From the NCBI GenBank assembly GCA_030753015.1, contig JASMDC010000034.1, forward strand, positions 240-37,159: a DNA stretch of 36,920 nt, given 5' to 3'. Each line of letters opens with the position of its first letter. Positions within the stretch are counted from its first letter, which is position 1. A program made the position numbers and the translations under genes. This DNA comes from Candidatus Undinarchaeales archaeon (GTDB lineage: Archaea; SpSt-1190; JASMDC01). The notes under the pieces were generated by a model that saw nothing but the letters and a program-made list of their open reading frames with translations, did no database searches and was not told where the DNA came from. Positions 8,444-15,084 of the stretch are shown in pieces.

Positions 8444-9700
8444 ATGGACATCAAGGACCTACAGATCACCCAGACGCGCCTCGACGAGGTGAACGCCGTC
8501 CTCACGGACCCTACCAATGACCTCGTCTCCGACCTGTTCAAGCTCATCGAGAAGTACGGTGGCATCGAGGAGATCCGCCGAAGAGCCGCTGAAGCAGGTA
8601 AGGTGAAGAACATTATGCTGCGCCTTGGCGAGATGCGCTCGCCCTTCGTAAAGGACCTGGAGTGGCTCATCGAGCAGAAGGAGAAGGGCGCGTTCATCTC
8701 CATCGATGACTACCGGAAGAAGACGCTGGGCGACAAAGCCGTGGGAATGACCTTCGATACTACCTCGGCGGTCACGCTCGAGATAAGCGCTTGCCAGTAC
8801 TTCTCCTTCTTCATGGCGCAGGCCCGTCAGGCCATAGAAAAGGGAGAGCTCATGCCCGGTCGCTTCATCCGCGTCCGGAACATGAAGGAGCAGGAGTCCG
8901 ACGGCGACCTTCTGGCCATGACCGCGGCCATGCAGATCATCGGCGCCAGCTGGTGCGAGACCTTGGACACTAAGGGGACCGACGGTTCCAACGTGCACCT
9001 GGGTGGTCCCGAGACCATCACCGGCTACTTCGGCGGGGTCGGTCAGCCAAACGAGTACGCTCTCAAATGGGCGGACGAGTTCCTCTACTATCACACCAAC
9101 TTTGGTGTGAAAGAGGTGCTCAACCTCAATCCAGGGACCGTGCTCATCGGCTACCTCCTCTACAGGCTCGGAGTCGATATCCAGTTCAAGATATCGGTGT
9201 TCATGGGCAATGACAATCCCTACGCTGTGATGTGGACGCTCATGCTAGCGAGGCTGCTCGCTCGTGAGGACGGTACGACTCCCCTCATCGGATTCAACTT
9301 CTCCAACTCCGTGGACAACACGACCATCGAGGCCAGCTCTCATGTCCGCAAATCCCTAGGACTCGAGGAGAACGTCAGGTTCGAGCATCACATCACCGAG
9401 ACCTGGAAGAGCATCGTGCGCCAGCCCTACAACCGGAGAGACGAGCTCATGGAGATCGCACCGACGGTGCCCAACATCTCGGCCAAGCACGAGGGCGGTG
9501 AGGTCGATGTGGACAGTAAGCGTGATCACCCGTCGGACATCCTCGACTACTTCGTACCGCGTGCGGACATCGAGGCGCAGGGGCTCATGGATGCAATGAC
9601 CCGTAACTATCTGGACAAACACGAATCGGTGAACATCACTGCTCGGGCACTGATGGAGCACGGCCAGACGTTCGTAGCGGCGACCGAACTGCACAAGTAG
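8444..9700 (+). CDS. Unrecognised enzyme-like protein co-transcribed with the aldolase-Fae fusion
   Basis: 418 residues, soluble, with no signal peptide or membrane segment. It starts 33 nt after the fusion gene with AGAGGATG ahead of the ATG, so the two form an operon. The N-terminal 110 residues are charged and helical. The remainder alternates strands and helices in a barrel-like pattern with conserved-looking motifs: GGPETITGYFGG, NLNPGTVLIGY, GFNFSNSVDNTTIE, a His pair in EHHITETW, and VPNISAKHEGGEVDVD. Those Asp, Glu, His and Asn residues would suit a metal- or cofactor-dependent catalytic site. I do not recognise the family. Its position suggests that it makes or consumes the substrate of the fused aldolase; that is inference only. 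Confidence 0.85.
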   Translation: MDIKDLQITQTRLDEVNAVLTDPTNDLVSDLFKLIEKYGGIEEIRRRAAEAGKVKNIMLRLGEMRSPFVKDLEWLIEQKEKGAFISIDDYRKKTLGDKAVGMTFDTTSAVTLEISACQYFSFFMAQARQAIEKGELMPGRFIRVRNMKEQESDGDLLAMTAAMQIIGASWCETLDTKGTDGSNVHLGGPETITGYFGGVGQPNEYALKWADEFLYYHTNFGVKEVLNLNPGTVLIGYLLYRLGVDIQFKISVFMGNDNPYAVMWTLMLARLLAREDGTTPLIGFNFSNSVDNTTIEASSHVRKSLGLEENVRFEHHITETWKSIVRQPYNRRDELMEIAPTVPNISAKHEGGEVDVDSKRDHPSDILDYFVPRADIEAQGLMDAMTRNYLDKHESVNITARALMEHGQTFVAATELHK

Positions 9701-9736
9701 GCCCACTCTTAGCGGAGCATCGTCCCAAAAGGAGGG

Positions 9737-9744
9737 TATAAATA
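9737..9744 (+). promoter_or_regulatory. TATA box (TATAAATA) of first duplicated gene
   Basis: TATAAATA sits 32 nt before the ATG at 9769, preceded by purine-rich AAAAGGAGGG in the position of a BRE. Transcription would begin at or within a few bases of the start codon, giving a leaderless mRNA. Confidence 0.8.
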
Positions 9745-9768
9745 GGCCTTGGAGGGCCTAGGATACCC

Positions 9769-10281
9769 ATGATGGCCGACATGGACCTTGCTGACGGCGA
9801 TTATGGCCGGGCGGACGCTGCTGAGGGATACAGTACGACCGACGACCTCTCGGCAAAGGACGTTGGGTACGCCGCTCTCGCGGCAGGTGTCATCGGCGGC
9901 GGTATCGCCCTGTACCAGGCCAACGAGTCAGGGGCCCTCGACGAGTTCAAGGACTACATGACCCGTCCTCACCCTGACGGGCGGGCGATCTCGGCGATCA
10001 AGTGCATCGAGTCCGATTACGCCGACACTCCCCATCACATGCTCGCTCACGACCTGGCCCGTGTTGTCCAGGACTCCGAGGACGGCTCCTTCGGCGACTA
10101 TAAGCCCACGACGACAGCAGGATGGGAGCTACGTAAGGCCATCGAGACGGATTTCGACTATAATCCGAGCCACATGACCGCCTCCGCCGTCGCGAAGTAT
10201 CTCCAGGTGGACGGCAACATGCACGATGGAGACTTCTCCGCGTGGATCAAGGACGGTAACTACATCTGGCACGAGCGGTAG
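9769..10281 (+). CDS. Duplicated protein of unknown function, copy 1 (one membrane segment, two internal repeats)
   Basis: 170 residues, strongly acidic. Residues 1-30 are Asp/Gly/Ala-rich, and residues 31-50 form a weakly hydrophobic Gly/Ala segment that may cross the membrane. Two roughly 42-residue repeats follow, at about 73-113 and 119-160. They share the pattern AI..IE(S/T)D(Y/F)...P.HM.A...A, then Q..DG, then GD(Y/F). The GALDEFKDYMTRP stretch between the membrane segment and repeat 1 is nearly identical in the paralogue. No known family is recognised. It has its own strong promoter, separate from the upstream operon, and probably gives a leaderless transcript. Confidence 0.8.
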   Translation: MMADMDLADGDYGRADAAEGYSTTDDLSAKDVGYAALAAGVIGGGIALYQANESGALDEFKDYMTRPHPDGRAISAIKCIESDYADTPHHMLAHDLARVVQDSEDGSFGDYKPTTTAGWELRKAIETDFDYNPSHMTASAVAKYLQVDGNMHDGDFSAWIKDGNYIWHER

Positions 10282-10310
10282 TCGTGCGTCCCCTCCGCCC
10301 CAAAGGAGGG

Positions 10311-10318
10311 TATAAATA
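10311..10318 (+). promoter_or_regulatory. TATA box (TATAAATA) of second duplicated gene
   Basis: TATAAATA with the same CAAAGGAGGG context and exactly the same 32-nt distance to the ATG at 10343 as in the first copy. Confidence 0.8.
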
Positions 10319-10342
10319 GCGTTCATCGGCCTCGAAGCACGC

Positions 10343-10855
10343 ATGATGCTCGACGTGGACCTTGAGGGCGGGGCCTATGGTCGGTCCGATGCTGCGGACG
10401 GGTATGCTACAGCGGAAGACCTGTCCGGCAAACAGGTAGGGTACGCAGCTCTTGCCGCAACTACCATCGCTCTGGGCATCGGTCTCTACAAGGCGAACGA
10501 ATCGGGCGCCCTTGACGAGTTCAAGGAGTACATGACCCGCCCAAATCCCGATGGCCGGGCCGTGGCGGCCATCCGGAACATAGAGTCCGGGTATACTACC
10601 AAGCTGCACCACATGATGGCCGCTGACATGGCACGTGTGGTCCAGGATTCTGAGGACGGCCATTTGGGCGATTATACTCCGAACTCCGGCTGTGGATGGG
10701 AGCTCAAGAAGGCCATTGAGAGCGGATTCGAGTACAAACCCCAGCACGGTGCTGCCGCTGCTGTTGCCCGATACCTTCAGGTGGACGGCGACATCCACGA
10801 CGGCGACTTCTCAGCGTGGATCGAGGACCGCAACTACATCTGGCACGAGCGCTGA
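10343..10855 (+). CDS. Duplicated protein of unknown function, copy 2
   Basis: 170 residues, alignable end to end without gaps to the preceding gene and about 69% identical by hand count. Conservation is highest in GALDEFK.YMTRP.PDGRA, ARVVQDSEDG and DGDFSAWI. The putative membrane segment keeps its character but not its sequence (YAALAATTIALGIGLY). The same two-fold repeat is present. The termini are intact, so both copies appear functional. The gene converges on the SGNH-like gene, with 9 nt between stops. Function unknown. Confidence 0.8.
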   Translation: MMLDVDLEGGAYGRSDAADGYATAEDLSGKQVGYAALAATTIALGIGLYKANESGALDEFKEYMTRPNPDGRAVAAIRNIESGYTTKLHHMMAADMARVVQDSEDGHLGDYTPNSGCGWELKKAIESGFEYKPQHGAAAAVARYLQVDGDIHDGDFSAWIEDRNYIWHER

Positions 10856-10864
10856 CCGGTCGCG

Positions 10865-11914
10865 TCATCTCGAACCTGCGGACGTAGTGGCGTTCACTTG
10901 ACCTGACGTCAATTCAAGAATCGGTCTTACGAGCGCCTCGGCCATCATGCCATGCGCCCTTGCGTTCGGGTGATGGTCGGTCGGATGAATCCAGAGCTCC
11001 TGATCAGGAATACCCTTGAGCACGGGGAGCATGTCGACGACCTGGATCCCCTGCTCCCTGCAGAAACCGGTGACTTTACCGTGGATGTCGGTGAACGGAT
11101 GGTCGTCCAGCCTGTAGATGAGCGGTAAAACGGCAACTATGAGCTCAATGTCATGTTCGCGACAATAGACGGCCATGGCGGCGAGGTCACCTGAACTCCG
11201 CTCCCACCGGTCCGCACGCTCCCCGACATAGAAGGAGCGATACCACGCTTCTATTTCGCTAGTTCGCTGCCGGTCCGACCGACGGTCCGATATGAGGTCG
11301 TACAATGCGCTCGCTGAACCCCTGGTGCTATTAGCGGTTGCCATCAGGTTCATGAGATCGTTCTCGAACGGGACCATATCGCTCTCTGGAATTGGATCGT
11401 TGAGGGTGAAGGCAACCACCACGACATGCGGGCGCATCAGCTGTGAGTAGTCGCGCAGACGAGCAAGTTCGTCCGCAGTACCGTACCCGGATAGTGCTGC
11501 GTTGAGCACCTGGTACCGGACGCCGACTTTTACCTGCTCCTGGAGTGATTTCTCCAAGCGGGAGGGAAACGCTTCATCGAGCGTCACACCCTCACCGAAG
11601 GCGAACGAGTCGCCCAGCACCATGATCCGCACGACATCGTCGGACATATCGGGGAACCGGTCGGGGCCACGCATTCCGATCGAGTTGATACGATAGACCA
11701 TGCGCTGGTCTGGTGGTAGCGTGTCATAGGGATCGCCGTCGTACATATGCACGAAGGTCGCGTTCACACGGTTGTCGTATGTGGCCACTTTCCCCTTCAA
11801 AGGTTGTGGTACGAGAAGCCGGGCAGCGAGCTCCATCAGGAGAAGAGCGAGGATGATACCGCCGAGGATCATGGCTATTCGCCTGGGTGTCTCCTGCGAA
11901 CTCGCCCCGGTCAT
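10865..11914 (-). CDS. Membrane-anchored SGNH/GDSL hydrolase-like protein
   Basis: 349 residues from the ATG at 11914, chosen because a TATA box lies about 30 nt upstream; an ATG at 11923 and a TTG at 11938 are also in frame. An N-terminal membrane anchor (about 15-35) is followed by an SGNH fold: block I is VLGDSFAFGEG with the predicted nucleophile Ser103, a glycine block appears in ALSGYGTADE, the Asn block is FTLNDP, and the terminal Asp-His block is TDHHPNARAH. The spacing resembles AlgX/DltD-like and lipase-like SGNH proteins that de-acylate or de-acetylate surface glycans or lipids outside the cell. The actual substrate cannot be told. The gene is monocistronic and convergent with the duplicated genes. 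Confidence 0.8.
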   Translation of the reverse strand: MTGASSQETPRRIAMILGGIILALLLMELAARLLVPQPLKGKVATYDNRVNATFVHMYDGDPYDTLPPDQRMVYRINSIGMRGPDRFPDMSDDVVRIMVLGDSFAFGEGVTLDEAFPSRLEKSLQEQVKVGVRYQVLNAALSGYGTADELARLRDYSQLMRPHVVVVAFTLNDPIPESDMVPFENDLMNLMATANSTRGSASALYDLISDRRSDRQRTSEIEAWYRSFYVGERADRWERSSGDLAAMAVYCREHDIELIVAVLPLIYRLDDHPFTDIHGKVTGFCREQGIQVVDMLPVLKGIPDQELWIHPTDHHPNARAHGMMAEALVRPILELTSGQVNATTSAGSR

Positions 11915-11936
11915 GGCGATCATTGTGCGGCCGACC

Positions 11937-11944
11937 AATAAAAA
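11937..11944 (-). promoter_or_regulatory. TATA box of the SGNH-like gene
   Basis: On the minus strand the sequence reads TTTTTATT, 30 nt before the ATG at 11914. This position argues for that start rather than those at 11923 or 11938. Confidence 0.55.
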
Positions 11945-12025
11945 GGTGTCGTCAGGGAGAACTAGGAGGGGTCACGTCGATGTGAGCTCATGGACACCCT
12001 GAGGGCTCTCCCGGTTCTATCATCA

Positions 12026-12205
12026 TCATCCGAAGAGCTTGCCGGCATGGGCCCAGTTCTCACCGGGCACCTCGTCGATGATGACATAGGTGTACTGAGG
12101 GGGCTTACCGCAGACGTCTTGGATGGCATCGGTGATGCGCTTTGAGAGCTCTTCCTTCTGCTCGTGGGTAAGCGTCCCTACGAGCTTCACGTTCACTACT
12201 GGCAT
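12026..12205 (-). CDS. 4-oxalocrotonate tautomerase-family protein
   Basis: 59 residues beginning Met-Pro, chosen so that Pro becomes residue 1 after Met removal, as this superfamily requires (catalytic N-terminal proline). MPVVNVKLVGTLT, then EELSKRITDAI and the YVIIDEVPGENWAHAG ending match the 4-OT/DmpI type of about 60 residues. Such enzymes interconvert enol and keto acids and work as oligomers in the cytoplasm. A TATA box lies 29 nt upstream, so the mRNA is probably leaderless. The neighbouring aldehyde-dehydrogenase-like gene points in the same direction but has its own promoter. The physiological substrate is unknown. Confidence 0.85.
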   Translation of the reverse strand: MPVVNVKLVGTLTHEQKEELSKRITDAIQDVCGKPPQYTYVIIDEVPGENWAHAGKLFG

Positions 12206-12227
12206 GAGCATCTGAAGAGGAGGGAGC

Positions 12228-12234
12228 AATAAAA
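12228..12234 (-). promoter_or_regulatory. TATA box of the tautomerase gene
   Basis: On the minus strand the sequence reads TTTTATT, starting 29 nt before the ATG at 12205. Confidence 0.55.
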
Positions 12235-12256
12235 GCGTGACGTTGAATGACGTTCG

Positions 12257-13759
12257 TCACTGCTCCTCCTCGATGGTTCTGGTGACCGTGAGCTCCATGA
12301 TACACCGCTTGATTGCTGCGTCCGACCACGCTTCTGCCCATGGCCTATTGATGACGATGACAGGCGCATCGAGCTCACGCTTTGCACTGCCGATCCGTGC
12401 CCTGTCACGGGCGTAGACGACACAAGTGCCAGTATTGATTTCGTTCGCGAGCGCGATGGCCTCAGCAGCGTCCTTGGCATCGACGATGGAGAGCACCGGT
12501 CCTGAAACGCCCTCTCGGACGAGAGTGCTCTTCTGGGGAAGGTCCACGAACACCGTGGGCTCGATGAACCATCCCGTTCGCTCGATGCGGCTCCCGCCGA
12601 TAACGAGTCGGCCCTCTTCCCGGCCTGTCTCAATGGCCATGATGGCACGGTTGAGCACGTCCTCGCTCATAACAGGCCCGATATCGTTAGCAGCCTCACG
12701 TGTCGGACCTATAGCGAGCTCGGTGGTCAGTCCCACGATCAATCCCACCAGCTTCTCACGAACATCGGCCGCAACGATGAGCCGAGCACAAGAGGTAGAT
12801 GCCTGGCCCTGGAACATGAACGCTGATGAGACAATGCCTCCGGCCGCAAGCTCAAGGTCGGCGGACCTATCGACGATGACGGTCGTTGAGCCCGCGATGT
12901 CCGCGATCACTCGTTTGAACCCGCGTGATCCCTTGGTAGGTCGTGCTGCATGAGTGCAGGCGCGTTCAGCGCTCTCTCGGTCCCCGCACACAGCGATGTA
13001 GCGGATCCCCTTGTGCTCCATGAGGCGATCGCCCATCTCTGCATCCGCGACCGGGCAGAGGTTGACGATCCCGGGGGATAGCCCCGCCTCGTGAACAAAT
13101 TTCACGAAATATGCAGTTGCCACCGGGAAGGTGGAGGGGGGGATGATGATCACGGTGTTGCCCGATCCAATGCATGCAGCCATCATCCCGGCCATGTCGG
13201 CGAGAGGGGAGCTGGAGGCGCAGACCATGAGACCGGGTCCCCGCGGAAGGAGACCATGCTCTTCCACTTCGCCGGAGCAGGGTACTTCGGGTCCGGCCTC
13301 TGTGAGACGCAACAACATAAGACCCGTCCGTTCGATGCGATCGATTGCGTCAGCCGTCTCGTCAACGGCGTCGTTCCAGCTCATCCCGGCCTCGAGCATG
13401 AGACCTGCCGAGAGTTCGGGCCATCGCGAGCGCAAGGTGTTCGCTATAGCAAGGATGTCCGTCGCTCGTTGTCCGGGAGACACGGTCCGCCACTCTGTGA
13501 ACGCTTCCGCGGCTTTCTTCACAGCGAGATCGGCGTGCTCAGCATCGGCCGTGCAGAGCTCGCCCACGATCTCCTCCGGATTCGAAGGATTCAGGGACGT
13601 AATGGTCCGATCGGTGATGATGCGGTCCCCCCCTATGATGAGGGGGTGGATTGTCCCGAAAGATTCCTCCACATCGCGCACCGCCGACTCTGCGGCAGCC
13701 TGCTCGTTCTCCCAGGCAGGATCGAATATAGACTCAGGATCGGATATATGTGGCATCAT
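12257..13759 (-). CDS. Aldehyde dehydrogenase superfamily protein (P5C dehydrogenase-like) lacking catalytic residues
   Basis: About 500 residues, aligning along nearly its whole length with delta-1-pyrroline-5-carboxylate dehydrogenase. The Rossmann and catalytic landmarks are recognisable but altered. The PWNFPL oxyanion Asn segment reads SSSPL. The cofactor-binding Lys of GNTVVFKPAS is Ile (GNTVIIIPPS). The EMGGKN glutamate is Asp (IADIAGST). In the FQGQKCSAC nucleophile motif the catalytic Cys position is Ser (FQGQASTSC). EEIFGPV reads EGVSGPV. The usual PFGG motif near the end is missing. The frame is clean, so it is a maintained protein rather than a broken gene, perhaps with a binding, structural or different catalytic role. 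ATG 13759 is taken as the start; ATG 13756 and GTG 13765 are alternatives. Confidence 0.85.
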   Translation of the reverse strand: MMPHISDPESIFDPAWENEQAAAESAVRDVEESFGTIHPLIIGGDRIITDRTITSLNPSNPEEIVGELCTADAEHADLAVKKAAEAFTEWRTVSPGQRATDILAIANTLRSRWPELSAGLMLEAGMSWNDAVDETADAIDRIERTGLMLLRLTEAGPEVPCSGEVEEHGLLPRGPGLMVCASSSPLADMAGMMAACIGSGNTVIIIPPSTFPVATAYFVKFVHEAGLSPGIVNLCPVADAEMGDRLMEHKGIRYIAVCGDRESAERACTHAARPTKGSRGFKRVIADIAGSTTVIVDRSADLELAAGGIVSSAFMFQGQASTSCARLIVAADVREKLVGLIVGLTTELAIGPTREAANDIGPVMSEDVLNRAIMAIETGREEGRLVIGGSRIERTGWFIEPTVFVDLPQKSTLVREGVSGPVLSIVDAKDAAEAIALANEINTGTCVVYARDRARIGSAKRELDAPVIVINRPWAEAWSDAAIKRCIMELTVTRTIEEEQ

Positions 13760-13788
13760 GAACACTGTGGGCTAAAACCCGCTCTAGT

Positions 13789-13796
13789 TTTAAAAA
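13789..13796 (-). promoter_or_regulatory. TATA box of the aldehyde-dehydrogenase-like gene
   Basis: The minus strand reads TTTTTAAA about 30-37 nt before the candidate starts at 13765 and 13759, separating this gene from the upstream operon. Confidence 0.5.
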
Positions 13797-13841
13797 TCGC
13801 ACGCCTCGGGCATCGGCGGCGGTTCACTATTTTGTCTTTAC

Positions 13842-14144
13842 TTAACCCTTTGTGTTCGCTGCTACGCTCTCTAGCAGGCTCTCGATCCGGTCCATCCGCT
13901 CCTCGTGATCTAGGCGGATGGTGTCGATCTTGAAGAAGAGCGAGGTGAATCCGAGGGTGACCGCCACCAGGAAGATGAGGAAGAAGGTGACCGCCACGAC
14001 GAGGAACCGGGTCGTATGGTCGTTCGCGGCCAGCTCCTGCACAGAGAAAGAGAAACGCATGGTTACGTAGCTAGCGAACACCAGCACGAGCGCCATCACG
14101 ATCCCATAACCGATGGAAAGGCGACGCTGTTCTGGCATGGTCAT
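13842..14144 (-). CDS. Small membrane protein with C-terminal coiled coil
   Basis: 100 residues. There are two membrane segments (about 12-32 and 46-70, the second including FLVVAVTFFLIFLVAVTLGF). A short amphipathic helix rich in Glu, Asp and Arg follows, ending in RIESLLESVAAN, which may be a cytoplasmic coiled coil. The start is an ATG right after the stop of the upstream membrane-protein gene (GTG at 14147 and ATG at 14135 are alternatives). It is the last gene of the elp3-rpoH operon. No family is recognised. The tail suggests self-association. Confidence 0.7.
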   Translation of the reverse strand: MTMPEQRRLSIGYGIVMALVLVFASYVTMRFSFSVQELAANDHTTRFLVVAVTFFLIFLVAVTLGFTSLFFKIDTIRLDHEERMDRIESLLESVAANTKG

Positions 14145-14147
14145 CAC

Positions 14148-14645
14148 CTATGCTTCATCATTTATATCCTCCGGTCTCTCGCCCGTGGGCTTCGAGATGT
14201 CCTCGTAAGGCGAGAAGTCGAGGGTCTCGAAAGCATCGTTCCATTCCTCGGCCCTAAGGATATAGACAGCAGCGGCCAGCATGGTGAACGACATGGTGAG
14301 TGAAGGGCACACGAGGATCTGGGTCAGGCCGATAAGGAGAGCGAGGGGGATAACCAGGCCTGCGATCGACAGGAAAGCCAGATAATCTTCATATCTATGC
14401 CGGACCAGTTCGGCCAATCCCCCGATGAGGACGTACCAGAGCATGAGCCCTGACATGATATTACGGACGCTGCGTGATGAGCCGCATGGAGTGGAAAGTG
14501 ATAGATAATGCAACGCCACGAGTGTGAGGATCCCGACTACAACGATCCTACGGAGCCTGATGGGATCTGAACGCTGTGCGGATTCGGTCAGTTCCACCTT
14601 ATCAAAGGACCCATCCAGGTCCGACGCTTTGGGTTCGGGGGCCAT
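14148..14645 (-). CDS. Polytopic membrane protein of unknown function
   Basis: 165 residues. A charged N-terminal 30 residues is followed by four likely membrane segments (about 34-52, 63-81, 87-112 and 114-131) and an acidic cytoplasmic tail. It starts 11 nt after the rpoH stop and touches the next membrane-protein gene, so it is co-transcribed with both. No diagnostic motif is visible. The two adjacent membrane proteins may form one complex. Confidence 0.7.
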   Translation of the reverse strand: MAPEPKASDLDGSFDKVELTESAQRSDPIRLRRIVVVGILTLVALHYLSLSTPCGSSRSVRNIMSGLMLWYVLIGGLAELVRHRYEDYLAFLSIAGLVIPLALLIGLTQILVCPSLTMSFTMLAAAVYILRAEEWNDAFETLDFSPYEDISKPTGERPEDINDEA

Positions 14646-14656
14646 GCTGTAGAGCG

Positions 14657-15073
14657 CTACTCACGGCCCAAGGCGGCGACGACGACGCGGTAATAGTAGA
14701 CCTCGCCTGCCGTCTGTGACTCTCGCTTGATCCTGATGATGTCCCCGGGTTTCGCATTGAGCGATACCACGGCAGGATCTTTCTGGAGGATCTTTGGGAG
14801 CTGTCGCAGGTCGACATTGTACTGCCCGAGGAGCTTCTCTACATCTTCCTTGGTTAGGACCTCGTGGTTAGGGACGAGACCGTGCATGAAGAGGTCGAAG
14901 TTGGCCCCACGATACTCAGCATAGTACTCCCGTAGCCTGTTAGCATCCAAGTTCTCGGCTAGTCTTTGGATGAGCTCATTCTTCTTTCCCTTTGTCTGGA
15001 GCTTCTCTTCCTTGGCTATTTCAGCAAGCTCTTTGTAACGTAGATTGTTCAATAGTGATTCGATACCTATCAT
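14657..15073 (-). CDS. rpoH: RNA polymerase subunit H (RPB5 C-terminal domain) with N-terminal SAP domain
   Basis: 138 residues. The C-terminal part (about 65-138) is archaeal RpoH/RPB5: [17 protein letters not shown], then [20 protein letters not shown] and [14 protein letters not shown], which form the assembly domain that binds the RNA polymerase core. Residues about 8-45 fit the SAP DNA-binding helix-extended-helix pattern ([28 protein letters not shown]). Most archaeal RpoH proteins are only about 75-85 residues and lie just before rpoB. Here the gene is between a ribosome-factor-like gene and membrane-protein genes. The N-terminal addition could contact downstream DNA, as the unrelated N-terminal jaw of eukaryotic RPB5 does; that role is inferred. 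The start is 11 nt after the upstream stop. Confidence 0.9.
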   Translation of the reverse strand: MIGIESLLNNLRYKELAEIAKEEKLQTKGKKNELIQRLAENLDANRLREYYAEYRGANFDLFMHGLVPNHEVLTKEDVEKLLGQYNVDLRQLPKILQKDPAVVSLNAKPGDIIRIKRESQTAGEVYYYRVVVAALGRE

Positions 15074-15084
15074 GGATTTTCACC

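Larger units (their letters stand above)
9723..10855 (+). repeat. Tandem duplication of a promoter-plus-gene unit (two 559-bp copies)
   Basis: Unit 1 spans 9723-10281 and unit 2 spans 10297-10855. Each begins with a CCCAAA-type stretch, then GGAGGGTATAAATAG, then 32 nt from the TATA box to the ATG, then a 170-codon gene ending in codons for YIWHER. The proteins align without gaps and share about 117 of 170 residues by hand count. Promoter and coding region were therefore duplicated together and have since diverged. Confidence 0.9.

Noticed and set aside
9731..9736. GGAGGG as Shine-Dalgarno site of the duplicated genes (also at 10305-10310)
   Set aside because: It lies upstream of the TATA box and would not be in the mRNA; it is more likely part of a BRE-like promoter element.
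12257..13759. Calling this an active P5C dehydrogenase (rocA/putA)
   Set aside because: The nucleophilic Cys, the catalytic Glu, the oxyanion Asn and the cofactor Lys positions are all substituted.
13091..13933. Long open frame antisense to the aldehyde-dehydrogenase-like gene
   Set aside because: It mirrors the codon structure of the real gene, has no promoter or recognisable domain, and crosses into the next gene. The same holds for other long antisense frames, such as those at 991-1638, 8459-9094, 15419-16207 and 24511-25293.
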